Shown one piece after another: positions 14,601 through 23,854 of a DNA stretch of 64,000 bases. Numbering within the stretch: the first letter of the stretch is position 1; each line of letters starts with the position of its first letter. The position numbers and the translations under genes were made by a program. The DNA is taken from NCBI GenBank assembly GCA_030674185.1, contig CM060307.1, positions 35,737,798-35,801,797 of the forward strand, written 5' to 3'. This DNA comes from Monoplex corrugatus. Its lineage: Eukaryota; Mollusca; Gastropoda; Littorinimorpha; Ranellidae. The notes beneath the pieces were generated by a model that was not told where the DNA came from, did no database searches, and worked only from the letters and a program-made list of their open reading frames with translations.

Positions 14601-17511
14601 AAAGTATGTAAATTGCAAGGGTGTGCGTGTAACCTGAATTATGAAGTGTATGAATTGTGAGAATGTTTTAATCCTGCTGATGGATAGCAGTGTACTTAAA
14701 AGTTAGCAAGGGTCATGTGTTTTCTGTAGTGTATCATACTGTTATTGTGTATGTCTCTACTATGTAGCCTTTATGTGTTATATGTCACTTTGTGTGACAC
14801 TGATATCTGGTGTCATTTCTTCCTATCAATTTCTGTCTTGCTGGTCCATTCACCTGTGTGTGTTCGATAAAGTCTTGCATACTTTCTCTTATGACTGATA
14901 ATTGGGTACATGTATTAAGTTCATTTTTGGTTTAAGGAAATGTGATATATCGCAGCAATTTTAGGTAATTTATTGTTGTTGTTTTTTAAAGCCCAGCCAA
15001 CTGCATAGAGCCATATCAGGGCTGTGACTGTTTCAAAGCATACACAATACTTCAGTGGGGAAAAAAAAGAAAATCAAGTACACGTATCAATGCATTCGTA
15101 CACATAATCTAAGGAGATGCCCTTGGTGTTGACCACTACATCCAGTTTATCACATAAAATATTTTTAGGTAATGTAGGCCCATTTTTATATATGTTTTAG
15201 TGCCCTTAGTTTTATTGAAATTTGTATTCTGGCATGACTTTTAAATCCCCTGTGTGATAAATTGGACAAAGTGGTCATTGCCAGGGGCATATCCTTAGAT
15301 TATGTGCGCAAATGCATCTTATTCCAAATGTTTTTTCCTGTTGAAGTATTGTGTATGAAACAGATATAGCTGTGATATGGTTGTACAGTCAGCTGGGCTT
15401 TAAACAGAAATAAAAACAACAGATATCTGGTGTGTGTTTCTTTTCCTTTTCTGTAAACTGTTCTTCTGTAAAGCTATACTCCAGACTCAGTACTTTCCTG
15501 ACAGATGAAGACTTGCCACAGTGCCTCCACCAGTCCTGTGCCACAGATGTTGAAACACATCCAGTTAGTAGCAGACTCTGCTGCAACATTGCCTGAACCA
15601 TCCATTCCATTGGCCAACCGCCTGGAAGAGTTCTCTGACCAGCACATTTGTGTTGACCTTCCACGTGGCCTTTGTGAATTCCTCTTTGCTCAGGACGCCC
15701 AGATTGTACAACAGTAGGTGACTGTTTTTCAAAACGAAATTATGTACAAAAAAGAAAAAAAATTAGGTAGGCTAGTTGTAGCCTATCTTGTGCACCAGCT
15801 TTTGTTAATTGCTATCCAGTACACCGTCAAGTCTACCAAATGAAAGTCATCATTAGGGTGTGTAGGGCCACAGAATCTAGGGGGATGACTGTGATGATGC
15901 TTTAGAGATTGGCTGTGGACTAGGACAGCAACAGGAATCTACTCTACACTTTTTGTCATATAGAATGTGTGGCCTTGTGGAGAGACGTGTATAGGATGTA
16001 AGAAACCCCCGAGTTTGAATCATGGATAGAACAGTGATTTCCTCCCCCCTCATCTAGATATTTAGTGGTAACTAGTTGCCATTATGTAATGGTTTGCACA
16101 TTAGGCTGCCAACTGAAAGGTTGTGGATTCGAATCCCCTTCAGTATTTTCAAAAAGTCATTATGGGATTTTTTGGCTTCAACGGGCTCCTACTCAGAGTT
16201 GAGTGTGCTATGGGTTCATTGGGAAGATTGGGACTATACAGTCGAGTTTCAGTTTCATCCATTTCATATTGTGTCATTGAGGGTGTTGTCAGATCTCCTG
16301 ACCTACACTACAGGTGTCTCTCTTGGGCCTGGTTGACACCAGGATCTATTATGATAGTAAGCATAAAGTACAGCCATGTCACACAGTCTCAATGTAACAT
16401 GGAACTCCATAGCATCATGGTTGTTATCCTCATTATCACCAACATCTTCGCATAGTGAAAATTGTGCCAGTTTCTTAGCCTTTTGCATGGCATAGAAAAT
16501 AGGACCAAAAAAAATTTTTAAAAATTAAAAAAACAGAAAAAAGAAAAGGTGAGCACAAAGGAAACCTTCCTAAGTTCAGTGATCCTGAAAAAAGAAAGAA
16601 GAAATAAACAGAAAGAAGTGGTGGTCTAAGTGAGTGCTAGTCTTTCAGATGAGGCAATAACTGTGGTCCCATTTGCAGCATGCATGTGCTGATTTAGTGC
16701 ATGTAAAAGACCCTCATCCATAGCCAAGTGCTGTAACAAATTTTAAAAAAAGAAAAAACGGGTGGCACTGCGCTGTAGTGACGCAATCTTGGTGGAGCAT
16801 TCGAATTTCACATGGTAAATCTATTTCGACAAAAGAAAATAAATATAAGAAAAATAATGATAAATGAATAAATATTTTGAAATAAAACTGCTGTCAGTCA
16901 TGCCAGAGGGATACAGGCATCTACAGTGTTGGTCAGGTAATTAGAGGTACTCTCATTGATGCATCTCTTTTGTGGATGGACCTTGACTGTGTACTCCAAG
17001 AATTTTCGTCCAGACTTCAGTATCCTCGTCTTTGGATAGCTATCAAGGCCAAAGAATTCCACAGTGATTTGCACTGATAGGATTCAATTCCACAACATGG
17101 TAGTCAGTGTTCTGTTGTATTAACCATTTCATCATGGGGACAGGTTTGGTAGTTGATGTTAGCTGGGGTATTTGTGTTGATGAAAAAAAAGTGATTTTAG
17201 AGGTATATACTGTGTTATGCGTGAGTTTTACTGTATTTCTATGAATTGGCATGACCATTTCATTGATCATCATCAAGCAGGTGAATTTTAGGAAAAGTAA
17301 GGTGATAAGTATGGCAAGACCATTTTTACAAGAAAACTGAAAAATGCATTCTTGACAATACATGTAATTGTGTTTTCCTTATGTTGGTTTGCATACCTCA
17401 CTGTGTTGTTTTATCTTGATAGAAAGGGAGGAAAGAATTTTTACTGACAGTGCCAATATGGTGGACATATCTGTATGCCTTGTCCATCAGATTTCAGGAA
17501 CAGTATGCTGA
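2453..17511 (+). CDS. Unidentified multi-exon protein gene (A), 3' part
   Basis: Eleven exons were placed by AG/GT borders and phase: 2453-2590, 3907-3984, 6990-7173, 8710-8765, 10816-10969, 11470-11534, 12647-12771, 13137-13206, 14295-14324, 15505-15713 and 17451-17511. Every junction is phase-compatible and they sum to 1170 nt, 390 codons with the stop (TGA 17509-17511). The first visible exon starts in phase 0, so at least one 5' exon is missing from my model. Readable stretches include LLDIEGYNYVYPSQLYQNHP in the first exon, VIVADSCAGGAVRDCLL in the second, FVIELGPKHGQQQTLWERAF in the third, a cysteine-bearing FEVPCLLVQWECMIDSGGYL in the fifth and VCVYNDIRHMKMAERAGVRH in the eighth. I see no signal peptide or membrane segment. 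I do not recognise the family. The 30-nt exon at 14295 and the acceptor at 13137 rest mainly on phase. The last exon overlaps the start of a CYREN-like frame. Confidence 0.6.
2700..2800. repeat. Short interspersed repeat shared with about 33100-33180
   Basis: 'CCAGAAAAACACGAAAATAGAATCAGAA...AGACTAGACAAGCACA' here resembles 'CCAGAAAAAACACGAAAATACAATCAGAA...CCAGACAAGACAGGCGCA' at 33118-33182. The latter sits at the left edge of a Jockey/CR1-type LINE fossil, so both may be pieces of that element. Confidence 0.45.
3100..3400 (+). repeat. Interspersed repeat shared with about 31055-31290
   Basis: Shared blocks include 'GAGCTGTGGCATAAATACCA' against 'CAGCTGTGGCATCAACACCA', and 'CAGCACCTGTGGAAGAAAATGTGCCTACAGGATC' against 'TAGCACCTGCAGAAGAAACAGTGCCTCCAGGATC'. 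There is an open frame but no homology that I recognise. Probably a degraded transposon segment. Confidence 0.5.
4035..4430 (+). repeat. SINE family 1 copy (tRNA-like head)
   Basis: The head 'TAGCTTAGTTGTTAGTGCTC...GTGAGTTCAACCC' has A- and B-box-like blocks. The body contains 'CCAGCCCACAGCATT', 'CCATTTCAAGATCTTGC' and 'GGCAGATTTGGGTGGAGCGCG...GGAATTGTCC'. Located in gene A's intron 3907-6990. Confidence 0.65.
4735..4835. repeat. (ATT)n-rich simple repeat
   Basis: Irregular ATT/ATC trinucleotide run, giving an Ile-rich spurious frame. Confidence 0.9.
5270..5545 (+). repeat. SINE family 1 copy (degraded)
   Basis: Recognisable by 'AAAACTGGCCTGTTGGCTGCCCATCTCAATG' and 'ACTGGCAGATTTGGGAGAAGC...GAATTGTCCAAGTGCGATGAATCCCTC'. 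Confidence 0.6.
5945..6400 (+). repeat. SINE family 3 copy (gastropod-type GGGTGGCGC body)
   Basis: A tRNA-like head near 5946-6010 ('AGATTCCAGGATTCGTTTCTCG') precedes a body with 'TGTGCACGCTAAAGAACAC', then 'GGGTGGCGCTACACTGTGGTGATGCAC', 'TTTCACATGGTAAATCCAGTGTGACAAAAGAAATGAATAATG'. The same body occurs at 16640-16880. I associate this element with gastropod genomes. Confidence 0.6.
6530..6985 (-). pseudogene. Non-LTR reverse-transcriptase fragment
   Basis: The minus strand reads SRVRQGCVLSPLLFIVHMDKI and then a decayed LFAANLSLL where a LFADDxxL catalytic motif is expected. This is the RT finger/palm region of an RTE-like LINE. The fragment ends close to the acceptor of the gene A exon at 6990. 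No intact ORF. Confidence 0.6.
7590..7852 (+). repeat. SINE family 1 copy
   Basis: Head 'TTTGGCTAAAGTGCTGTGCTGATAACACGG...TGGGTTCAAATGG', body 'AGTATTTCATGGGTTCATT' and 'CTATTTCAAGACCTTGCCA'. It abuts the minus-strand open segment at 7850-8185. Confidence 0.6.
7850..8185 (-). pseudogene. Unidentified minus-strand coding-like fragment with one amber stop
   Basis: From ATG at 8185 the minus strand reads MTEESLEPAFVFTVVDNNFF, then CRVCALCFQKEMANY, a TAG at 8059-8057, and then, in the same frame, KMSQYKRKKQYSPKPSGTP and ECEIVDNHCDEITTESDGS, up to the SINE at 7852. Composition (acidic tail after a Lys/Pro patch, two CxxC-like Cys pairs) looks protein-like rather than random. I do not recognise the family. 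It could be a retrocopy, an old transposase piece, or an exon of an antisense gene. Confidence 0.35.
8395..8535. repeat. Minisatellite of about 20-bp units
   Basis: About seven imperfect units related to 'AAGCCTAAATATAAACAGGC'. It gives a repetitive hydrophobic spurious frame on the minus strand. Confidence 0.85.
8766..8846. repeat. (TA)n/(GT)n microsatellite
   Basis: GT then TA dinucleotides begin directly after the donor of the gene A exon 8710-8765. Confidence 0.95.
8850..9680. other. CpG-richer intronic block without a gene
   Basis: This block differs from flanking intron: GAAGAAGAC repeats near 9060-9110, then clustered CpG ('CCCGCCGGCTACATAC', 'GGGCCGCATACATTAGTGACGGCCCCCTC') and 'CGTAGGCCCGCTTTAGAGTACACGTACAC'. 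No ORF or terminal repeat pair was found. It may be a solo LTR or other transposon remnant (inference). Confidence 0.3.
9824..9894. repeat. (TA)n(GT)n microsatellite
   Basis: TA run followed by GT run. Confidence 0.95.
10085..10345 (+). repeat. SINE family 1 copy
   Basis: 'AAAAACTGGCCAGTTTGTAGCCCATCTTAATG', 'CCATTTCAAAACTTTGCC', 'GCTGGCAGATTTGGATGGAGCACATAATTATGGAGTTGTC'. This copy carries the 'ATAATTATGG' variant seen in the satellite at 47.8-48.9 kb. Confidence 0.65.
10386..10446. repeat. (GT)n microsatellite
   Basis: GT run with two TTG interruptions. Confidence 0.95.
10458..10706 (+). CDS. Possible small ORF (82 codons) in gene A intron
   Basis: ATG at 10458 (AAACATG context) opens MSANGSLMRLTEEELDGKLS and ends DSDDGDDMSAIHYDCLCAN, then TGA. 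Its composition is varied and protein-like, but it follows a (GT)n tract, so no good acceptor precedes it. It does not fit the phases of its neighbours, exons 8710-8765 and 10816-10969. It may be an alternative first or last exon, or chance. Confidence 0.25.
   Translation: MSANGSLMRLTEEELDGKLSGIGPTLPYLTCLLLRSKERDGDTCTLLCPFRSPPPSTLHQSPQDSDDGDDMSAIHYDCLCAN
11576..11688. repeat. (GT)n microsatellite
   Basis: GT run about 40 bp after the donor of the exon ending at 11534. Confidence 0.97.
11895..12215 (+). repeat. SINE family 1 copy, with a partial second body
   Basis: The head 'TAGGCTAGCTTACTCAGCATATAGAGCTGTGGACTGTAGATCAAAAGTCTGGAGTTCTGACC' is tRNA-like. The tail 'TGGATTTTGATGGAGCACATC' appears twice (12008 and 12140). 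Confidence 0.55.
13355..13725 (+). repeat. Degenerate tandem repeat, about 60-bp unit
   Basis: About six units of the form '(TTCTACAATGG)(ACTCGAAACTTTGCATGGGGACT)(ATATTTTCTTGTA)'. It fills most of the intron after the exon ending at 13206. Confidence 0.8.
14390..14670 (+). repeat. Degenerate tandem repeat, about 50-bp unit
   Basis: About five units of 'AACCTGAGTTATGAAGTATGTAAATTGTGAGAGTGTTTAT', starting about 65 bp after the donor of the 30-nt exon at 14295-14324. Confidence 0.8.
16065..16880 (+). repeat. SINE pieces, family 3, possibly interrupted
   Basis: A tRNA-like head at 16080-16145 has 'GGTTGTGGATTCGAATCCCC', a near-consensus B box. The gastropod-type body follows at 16640-16850: 'GGTCCCATTTGCAGCATGCATG', 'GTGCATGTAAAAGACC', 'GGGTGGCACTGCGCTGTAGTGACGCA', 'TTTCACATGGTAAATC'. 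About 500 bp separate them, so this may be one element with an insertion, or two fragments. It lies between the exon ending 15713 and the exon at 17451. Confidence 0.55.
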
Positions 17512-17757
17512 GCATGCTACACCCATTGGGGATCCAGGAAGCAGAATGGATGAAGCACAAAGACAGGATAAAAGCCAACACAGTCTGGAAACATCAGTCA
17601 GTGAGGACCAAGCCACACTGGGAGAACAGATTTTGGAGCCTGGGCATCGCCAGATCCCCAAGTGGATGTTGGGAAAGGGAGGGAGTGTTTCTGACTTATC
17701 CACGCAAGTTTCTTTGGAAAAGTCTGTCAGCACCAGTTCCACAGAGGGTGGGGGCAG
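17451..17757 (+). CDS. Shared exon: end of gene A frame and start of CYREN-like frame
   Basis: The acceptor follows a pyrimidine-rich run ending ACTGACAG. The exon ends at a good GTATGT donor. In the frame entering from the exon ending at 15713 it reads HANMVDISVCLVHQISGTVC and stops at TGA 17509. A second frame opens with ATG at 17546 (MDEAQRQDKSQH...) and leaves in phase 2, matching the next exon. The stop-to-start gap is 34 nt. Either the mRNA is dicistronic, or the exon is one continuous frame disturbed by a single-base indel between about 17500 and 17546. An upstream acceptor at 17422 would also keep the second frame open. Sequence alone does not decide between these. Confidence 0.55.
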
Positions 17758-19447
17758 GTATGTGTTTCCTGGATTGTTTTTAAAGTAAAACCACCGAGAG
17801 CAACAAGCTTATGTTTTTTGACATTCTGTTAAATTTTGAATTAATTCTGTGACTCCCTGATCCTGTCCATTTGCTTCCGGCATTATCAGCCATAATGGGA
17901 AAACAAAACAAAAAAAACTTGCAGGGAGTTCATGGGTTGGGTGAAAGAATGAAAATTTCAAAACAAACATTTAGTAGTTACTGTGTCATGATTTATTTAA
18001 TGTCGTGGTATAACACAGCTTTCAAGAAAACAGATATTTCATTTCTGTAAGGTCTGCATTAATTTCATAAGGGCAGAGTAGAGCAAGACAAGACATACCA
18101 ACACTTGTAATTAATGTAAACAGATGACACTAGCACCTGTTAAAAAAGTTACTGCTCTTGAATATTCATTTTTCTGAAAGTAGTGTGATAGCCACATTTG
18201 AGAAAAATGCTTTTGGTGGTGAATATTTTCCTGAATAAGATGTTCAGTGATATCTTTAAAAACAATAGAAATCACCCTTATGTATGTGCATTATTTTCCT
18301 GAACTAGCTGTATACCAATATCTTAATGTATGATATAAGAATGAAAGTAACAAAATATAAGAATTTATGGGCCAGTATTAGAGATTTATGGTAACGATGG
18401 GATATTTAACAGTGTTTAAAAGTATTGGATTTTGTTGGTTCAGGTCCCGCCGTACTGTTTACATCATGACGGAGAAAGAACTGTTGGAAACTGCCAAGGA
18501 TGTGTGTTGATACAGGTATTTTCCATCTCTTGTGATGTGATTGTCTTTCATCCTTCACTCAGGCATTCCCAGATAACATGTTTGTGAGCGAAAGAAAAAA
18601 TAAAAGAGCAGTGTTAATGTTAATTCCATTGTGGAGAGGGAGGTGTCAAGGTCAGGAAGTGCTTCTTAGCTGTTTGTGTTTGTAGATTTTAATATAAGAC
18701 CAGATTCTTTAGGGAAAGCAAATTCTTTTTAACAAGCTTTGCTTGTGCACAATGTTTTTCTTGTTTTGCCCACACTATACAAGTATGGAGCACAGTTTGC
18801 AAACGTCTGTGTTTGGTCCGTAGTCATACTGTTTTTCAGGGTGCGCATGTTGGGTATTTTCTTGTTTCCTTCAGCCACAAAACACTGACGTGGCTTACAA
18901 AGTAATTTTTTGTTGTGTATATTTAATGCTATGTGTGTGCATACACACAAAGGGAATTCAAGCACTAGCAGCTTCGCTAATTCAATGACCAAGAAGATCA
19001 GGAAAAAAAAAATCAACAGGCAGGTTTAAACTTAAGACATTTTGATTAAGAGTCTGATACTCAAATCACTTGGCTATCACATTAAACTCTTTCACATATG
19101 CTCAGGCCTTAATTAGGTGAAAGGTTAAGTAATGAGCATTTACTACAAGTGAAACAAAATGCACCATCATATCAGCAGTAGCAGGATTGAGCATTTGTAA
19201 ATTATTGCAATATGGCGGGCAGATATTGCAACCAACTGCAACAGACTGTGCAATCACAGATGGTCTCGTCTGCCAAGCTGAAATGCCACAAGTTGTCTAG
19301 ATCTACAACAGGCGGATACTTTATGTCCAGGCCGAAGTAGTTGGCAGTAACAACAGTCCCAGTCACTTCCTTTCATGTTATGTTTACTCAATGCTTTAAA
19401 TTGATTAATGAGTGCATGTTTTTTTTTCTTTTCTTTTGGAGGTCTTG

Positions 19448-19545
<98 letters not shown>

Positions 19546-22500
19546 GTATTTGATATCCTAAGCACTCACTGTCAACTGAAATTTCGATTATACAGAAGAG
19601 TTCACAACAGTAGTAAGAATTTACTTGTCCAGCAGAAAGATACATCAATATGCAGCAAGCTCACAACAATAGTAAGAATTTACTTGCCCGACAGAAAGGA
19701 TACATGAATATTACAGCAAGCTCAGTTATAACCGAAAGCCTGATTCTCGCTGGTGTCTTTCAGATTTGTTACAAGCAAAATGGGAAATATCTCATTGGAA
19801 CCTGTACTCGATTGACAATATATTAATAAAATTGCAGATACCCCAAAAACCTGATGAACCTTACAGATGTCCTTCTATTCGGAATGTCCAGGCAGGGAGA
19901 GAGGATCTGATTGAGAACTGTACCCTTCAGACAACCAAAGTCCAGAACATTCACACTGCAAAGAAAGACATTAAAGGAGGACCAGCAGCATCGCTCTGTA
20001 TTGTACCCACTTACAAGGACACAGAGATGACAGAAATCATCAATCCAACTGTTTCCCAAGATGAGCCAAGGTCTTGTAAGGATGCAGACTTAGCAGAGGA
20101 TATTGCTCCAACTGTTCTTGTAGAAAAGGAAGATGAGGAAGCGTCATCACCACAAAAGAAACACAGGTAACTTATCAACTTAATTTTTTTCTGTTTTGAT
20201 GAATACATACTTGAGAAAGTGGATGTTAAAAGGAAATTTTCCTTCTAAAATTACGTTTATTCTAACATACTTACCGTGGCTCACAAATGCAACTAGCGGC
20301 AGCGGTTTGCCATTTCTGCCTCATAACAATAAAGTCCGAAGGGACCATAACTCTGAGAGTACCCATGTCTTGCGCATGCGCATGTGCTCTTCCTCTTTTC
20401 GAGGAGACCTAGACCGAGAGAACGCACCCCAAGACTGTTTTAATACCAGAAAAACATTGGACATGTCCTTGTCTGAAGAATAATGAATGGGGACCTGTTA
20501 GTGCCAAGGTAGAGCATTTGCCTTCCAATTTATCTGCAAGAGTTTGCATAGATGCAGATCTTGTCCAGAGAACTTTATATGTTCTTGCAGTCTTTCTACT
20601 CAGCTGTGAATGGGTAGCTGACATTCATAATACTTAGGGAAGGTAAAGCATCTAGGGAAAGGAGATGGGCACCATTCTCATAATGTTAGCTCACAGAAAA
20701 GATGATGTCTTTATCATCTCCCTCCTATACAGTCTTTGCTGTGGAATAACTTTTACCTTGCCTTATGGAACTGTGAAAATTCCAAGGCAAATAAAAAACA
20801 ATATCCAAGAAAAGTGGGGCTTATGTGCAAAGTCTGAATTAGAGATTGGAGTGGGTTATAATAATAATAATTAATAAATAATTACAATATTTATATAGCG
20901 CAAAATCTTGATAAAATCAAATCTAAGCGCTGAAGCAGACACACAACCCAAGCACGCATGCACGCACGCACGCACACACACGCACGCACACACACGCATG
21001 GCTATAAATGGAGAGAAAGAATAAAAGCAATAAAAGCAAGAATAAAACCAATGGAAAATTATAGAGAGCATAGCATATACAATTATATATTATAACCATG
21101 TGATTCCCTCCGAGCGGAGACAGGCTGCAGAGGGGGGTTAGGATTTTATGCGGAGGAGAAAAGGTGAGTTTTGAGAGCGGACTTGAAGGAGACAAAAGTA
21201 GGTTGCTGACGGACTGAGAGAGGAAGTTTGTTCCAGGAGAGTGGACCAGAAACAGAGAAGGCTCGTGGACCATAGGTATTGAGCTTAGTGCGTGGAAAGC
21301 GAAAAGTCAGAGGATCGGAGGCAGAGCGGAGGGTACGTGAGGGAAGATAGATCTCAAGTAGGCTTGACAGGTAATTGAGGCTTTTGTAGCACATGGTGTC
21401 TAGTTTGTACTGTATGCGCTTTGATACAGGGAGCCAGTGAAGTTGTGCCAGGAGAGGAGATATGTGGTCAGCTTTTTTCTTTTTGAGTACAAGGCGTACA
21501 GCATTGTTTTGAATGCGCTGTAGGATGTGAATGGTGGAGGCAGGAAGACCAGACAGGAGTGAATTGCAATAGTCAATGCGAGACATTATGAAGGAGAGAA
21601 CGAGTTTTGCAGTTGTTTCGACAGAGAGATACTTCCTGATCAGCCTTATACGATGGAGATGGTAGTAGCAGGATCTGGCAGTTTGAGAAACAAAGTTGTT
21701 CATGGAGAGGGTAGAGTCAATGCAGACACCAAGGTTTTTAGCTGAATCAGAAATTGGGACTGATGTGTTACATAAAGGGAGAGAAAGAGGAGGCAGCTGA
21801 GAAAGTTTCTGACGGGTGCCAATGAGGATAGCTTCTGTTTTGTCGTCATTAAGCTGAAGTCTATTGTGTGTCATCCAGTTCTTAATGTCCGAGTAACACT
21901 CAGTGGTGCGAGTCAACAGGCGCTGTATATTATCAGGTGAGTCACTGTCTTGAAGTTGGGTGTCATCAGCATAGAAGTGTGTTTTTATAGAATGGGAGTT
22001 GATGATGGTGGACAGGGGGAGGTGTAAAGAGTGAAAAGAACAGGGCCAAGGACAGATCCTTGTGGAACACCACAGGTCAGGTATGCAGGTTGAGAGTAAG
22101 TGCCATTGATGAGAACGGTTTGTTTTCTGTTGGATAGGTATGAAGTGAACCAAGACAGAGCAATGTCAGAGATGCCAAAAGTATGATGAAGTCTAGAAAG
22201 GAGAATACCATGATCAATGGTATCAAAGGCTGCAGACAGATCAAGGAGTGTGAGGAGAGAGACTTTGCCAGTATCAGTTGCAAGGAGGAGATTGTTGAGA
22301 ATGTGTAGTAGGGCAGTTTCAGTGCTATGGCACTGGCGGTAGGCTGACTGGAAAGGATTGAGGAGATTGTTGGCAGACAGGTGAGAGTTCAGCTGGTTGA
22401 GGACGACTTTTTCAAGGAGTTTTGACAAGAGAGAGAGATTAGAGATAGGCCGGTAATTTTTCAGTTCATTTGGATCTAAATTGTGTTTCTTGAGGAGAGG

Positions 22501-23321
22501 GTGAACAATAGCAGACTTGAAAGAATCAGGGACAGTTCCAGTTTGAAGAGAAGTGTTGATGATGTCAGTGATGAATGGGAGGAGAGTAGGGAGACAGTCG
22601 GCGTAGAGAGAACCTGGAAGAGGATCCAGTTCGCAGGTTTTGAACGACATGGATCTGATTGTGTTGAGAATTTCTTCTTGTGAGACTGGGGTAAAAGTAG
22701 TAAGAGGTGTGCCAGAGAAGGAAGGGTCAGGTGGGCATGGTTGACAGGGTGTCCTGTCAAGCCTGTCACGAAGAGTTTGTATTTTGGTGGTTTAGTTTTT
22801 ATCATCAGTTAAAAATACAAGAGATGAAACATCTAAATGATTACAACAGAAACAAATATGGGAACATATGTGATCAAGATTACAGTAGAGACCTACAAGT
22901 AAAGTACTTTGGAATAATTGTTTTGTTTCAGACAGTAGGCCTGTTTGAAAATTGTAAATACGCAACCTGCTGCTTATAACAAGGCTGGGTGGGAATGCTA
23001 GACCAGTTATTCATTGGGCTTGTTTCTGAATTTGGAATGGACAGGTGATAGTTGTAAACTCATTTAAGTAAGCATTAAGAGTCAGATTGACTATATCTTC
23101 CATAGCTCTTAACTGAAATGATTCTGCATCACAGGTTGACCCACAAGACGGAGGAGGAAGAGAGTGACCATACTGCCAACACACAGCATGTCACAACACC
23201 ACCCACCATCCAGCAGCCTAAGACTACCTCTCCTCTCAAAATACAACAGAAACCAGAAAAACAGAAGGCTGTGCATAAAAAGCCGCCCGACTTGTCTATT
23301 CTGGATGAAATCTTTTCTTGA
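17546..23321 (+). CDS. CYREN/MRI-like Ku-binding regulator of non-homologous end joining (B)
   Basis: The exons are 17546-17757, 18444-18515, 19764-20166 and 23135-23321 (TGA). CYREN is a small intrinsically disordered protein that binds Ku70/80 through an N-terminal APLF-type motif (consensus RxxPxW) and a C-terminal XLF-type motif, and modulates end joining in the nucleus. Here residues 35-40 are RQIPKW followed by ML. The second exon gives RRTVYIMTEKELLETA, which resembles the central RTVYCMNEAEI segment I recall for CYREN. The protein ends KKPPDLSILDEIFS, resembling the human ending ...EIFFS. The middle exon is long, acidic and low in complexity. The model would be about 290 residues against 157 in human. 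In-frame TGA 18508-18510 breaks it; dropping one base there makes all phases fit (873 nt). It could alternatively end there as a 92-residue short form. Confidence 0.55.
19450..19544. repeat. (CA)n microsatellite
   Basis: Pure CA run. Confidence 0.98.
19588..19728 (+). repeat. Tandem duplication of about 65 bp
   Basis: 'CACAACAGTAGTAAGAATTTACTTG(T/C)CC(A/G)(G/A)CAGAAAG...ATACAT(C/G)AATAT...CAGCAAGCTCA' is present twice, just upstream of the acceptor of the exon at 19764. Confidence 0.85.
20876..22800 (-). mobile_element. L2/CR1-type non-LTR retrotransposon, 5'-truncated copy 1
   Basis: The minus strand encodes the reverse transcriptase from ...CELDPLPGSLYADCLPTL, NYRPISNLSLLSKLLEKV, LDLSAAFDTIDHGILLSRL and GVPQGSVLGPVLFTLYTS. 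After a frame break near 22040-22020 it continues through [26 protein letters not shown] and [13 protein letters not shown] to the ORF end at about 21146. The YADD catalytic motif is present. The 3' UTR holds a (GT)n tract and ends 'GCGCTATATAAATATTGTAATTATT' at 20876. No endonuclease domain is visible, so the copy is 5'-truncated. It lies antisense in the last intron of the CYREN-like gene. Confidence 0.9.
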
Positions 23322-23831
23322 ATTACAAAGAGGATTTTTTTTTTTTTTTTTTGACAGATTCTTCACACTAAGACAGTTTCCACGACGCTTCAACCAAGTC
23401 TGCTACAAATGAATTTAAAACTGCTCTAGCCATTGCAAATCATATTCATGGGTAAGGCCTACTGAAGAAAAATGCTAGTCCTAGATTACATATCAAACAC
23501 TGACATCAACAAACAATTGTCAGTAATTAAGGCGATGAATGGATAAAAGTTCAGACTATCGATTGCAGACATCAATCTCAAGTGAAAGATCTGTGGATTG
23601 AATTCAAGATCTGCAGTTTACAACTCTTGTCAACAAAATTCACAAGTCTGGGCGCAGCGCATACTTAGTAGTATTAGACAGCTGCAGTGTTGCGAGTGTA
23701 GTAATACTAGTTCAATCTTGACTGCGTTTGAATTATTTGAATGTACATTTGTGTAACTGATAACTAAACTGTACACACAGACAGGTCACATCATTCATGT
23801 CTGTGTTTATGAGAAGTTAAGATTGCAAAGA

Positions 23832-23854
23832 AATAAAGATTGCAAAGAAATAAA
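23832..23854 (+). terminator. Two AATAAA polyadenylation signals for the A/B transcript
   Basis: AATAAA occurs at 23832-23837 and again at 23849-23854, because a 17-bp unit (ATTGCAAAGAAATAAAG) is repeated twice in tandem. They lie about 0.5 kb after the stop codon at 23321, which suits a 3' UTR end. The convergent MRPS18C gene ends at about 24.1 kb. Confidence 0.5.

Noticed and set aside
17475..17783. 102-codon frame MPCPSDFRNSMLSM...
   Set aside because: It is the third open frame in the shared exon. It does not match the phase of either the upstream or downstream exon.
20270..20400. 'CATACTTACCGTGGC' resembling the 5' end of U1 snRNA (ATACTTACCTGGC)
   Set aside because: The following sequence does not continue as U1 and no Sm-site/stem structure is evident. 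More likely part of an unclassified repeat.
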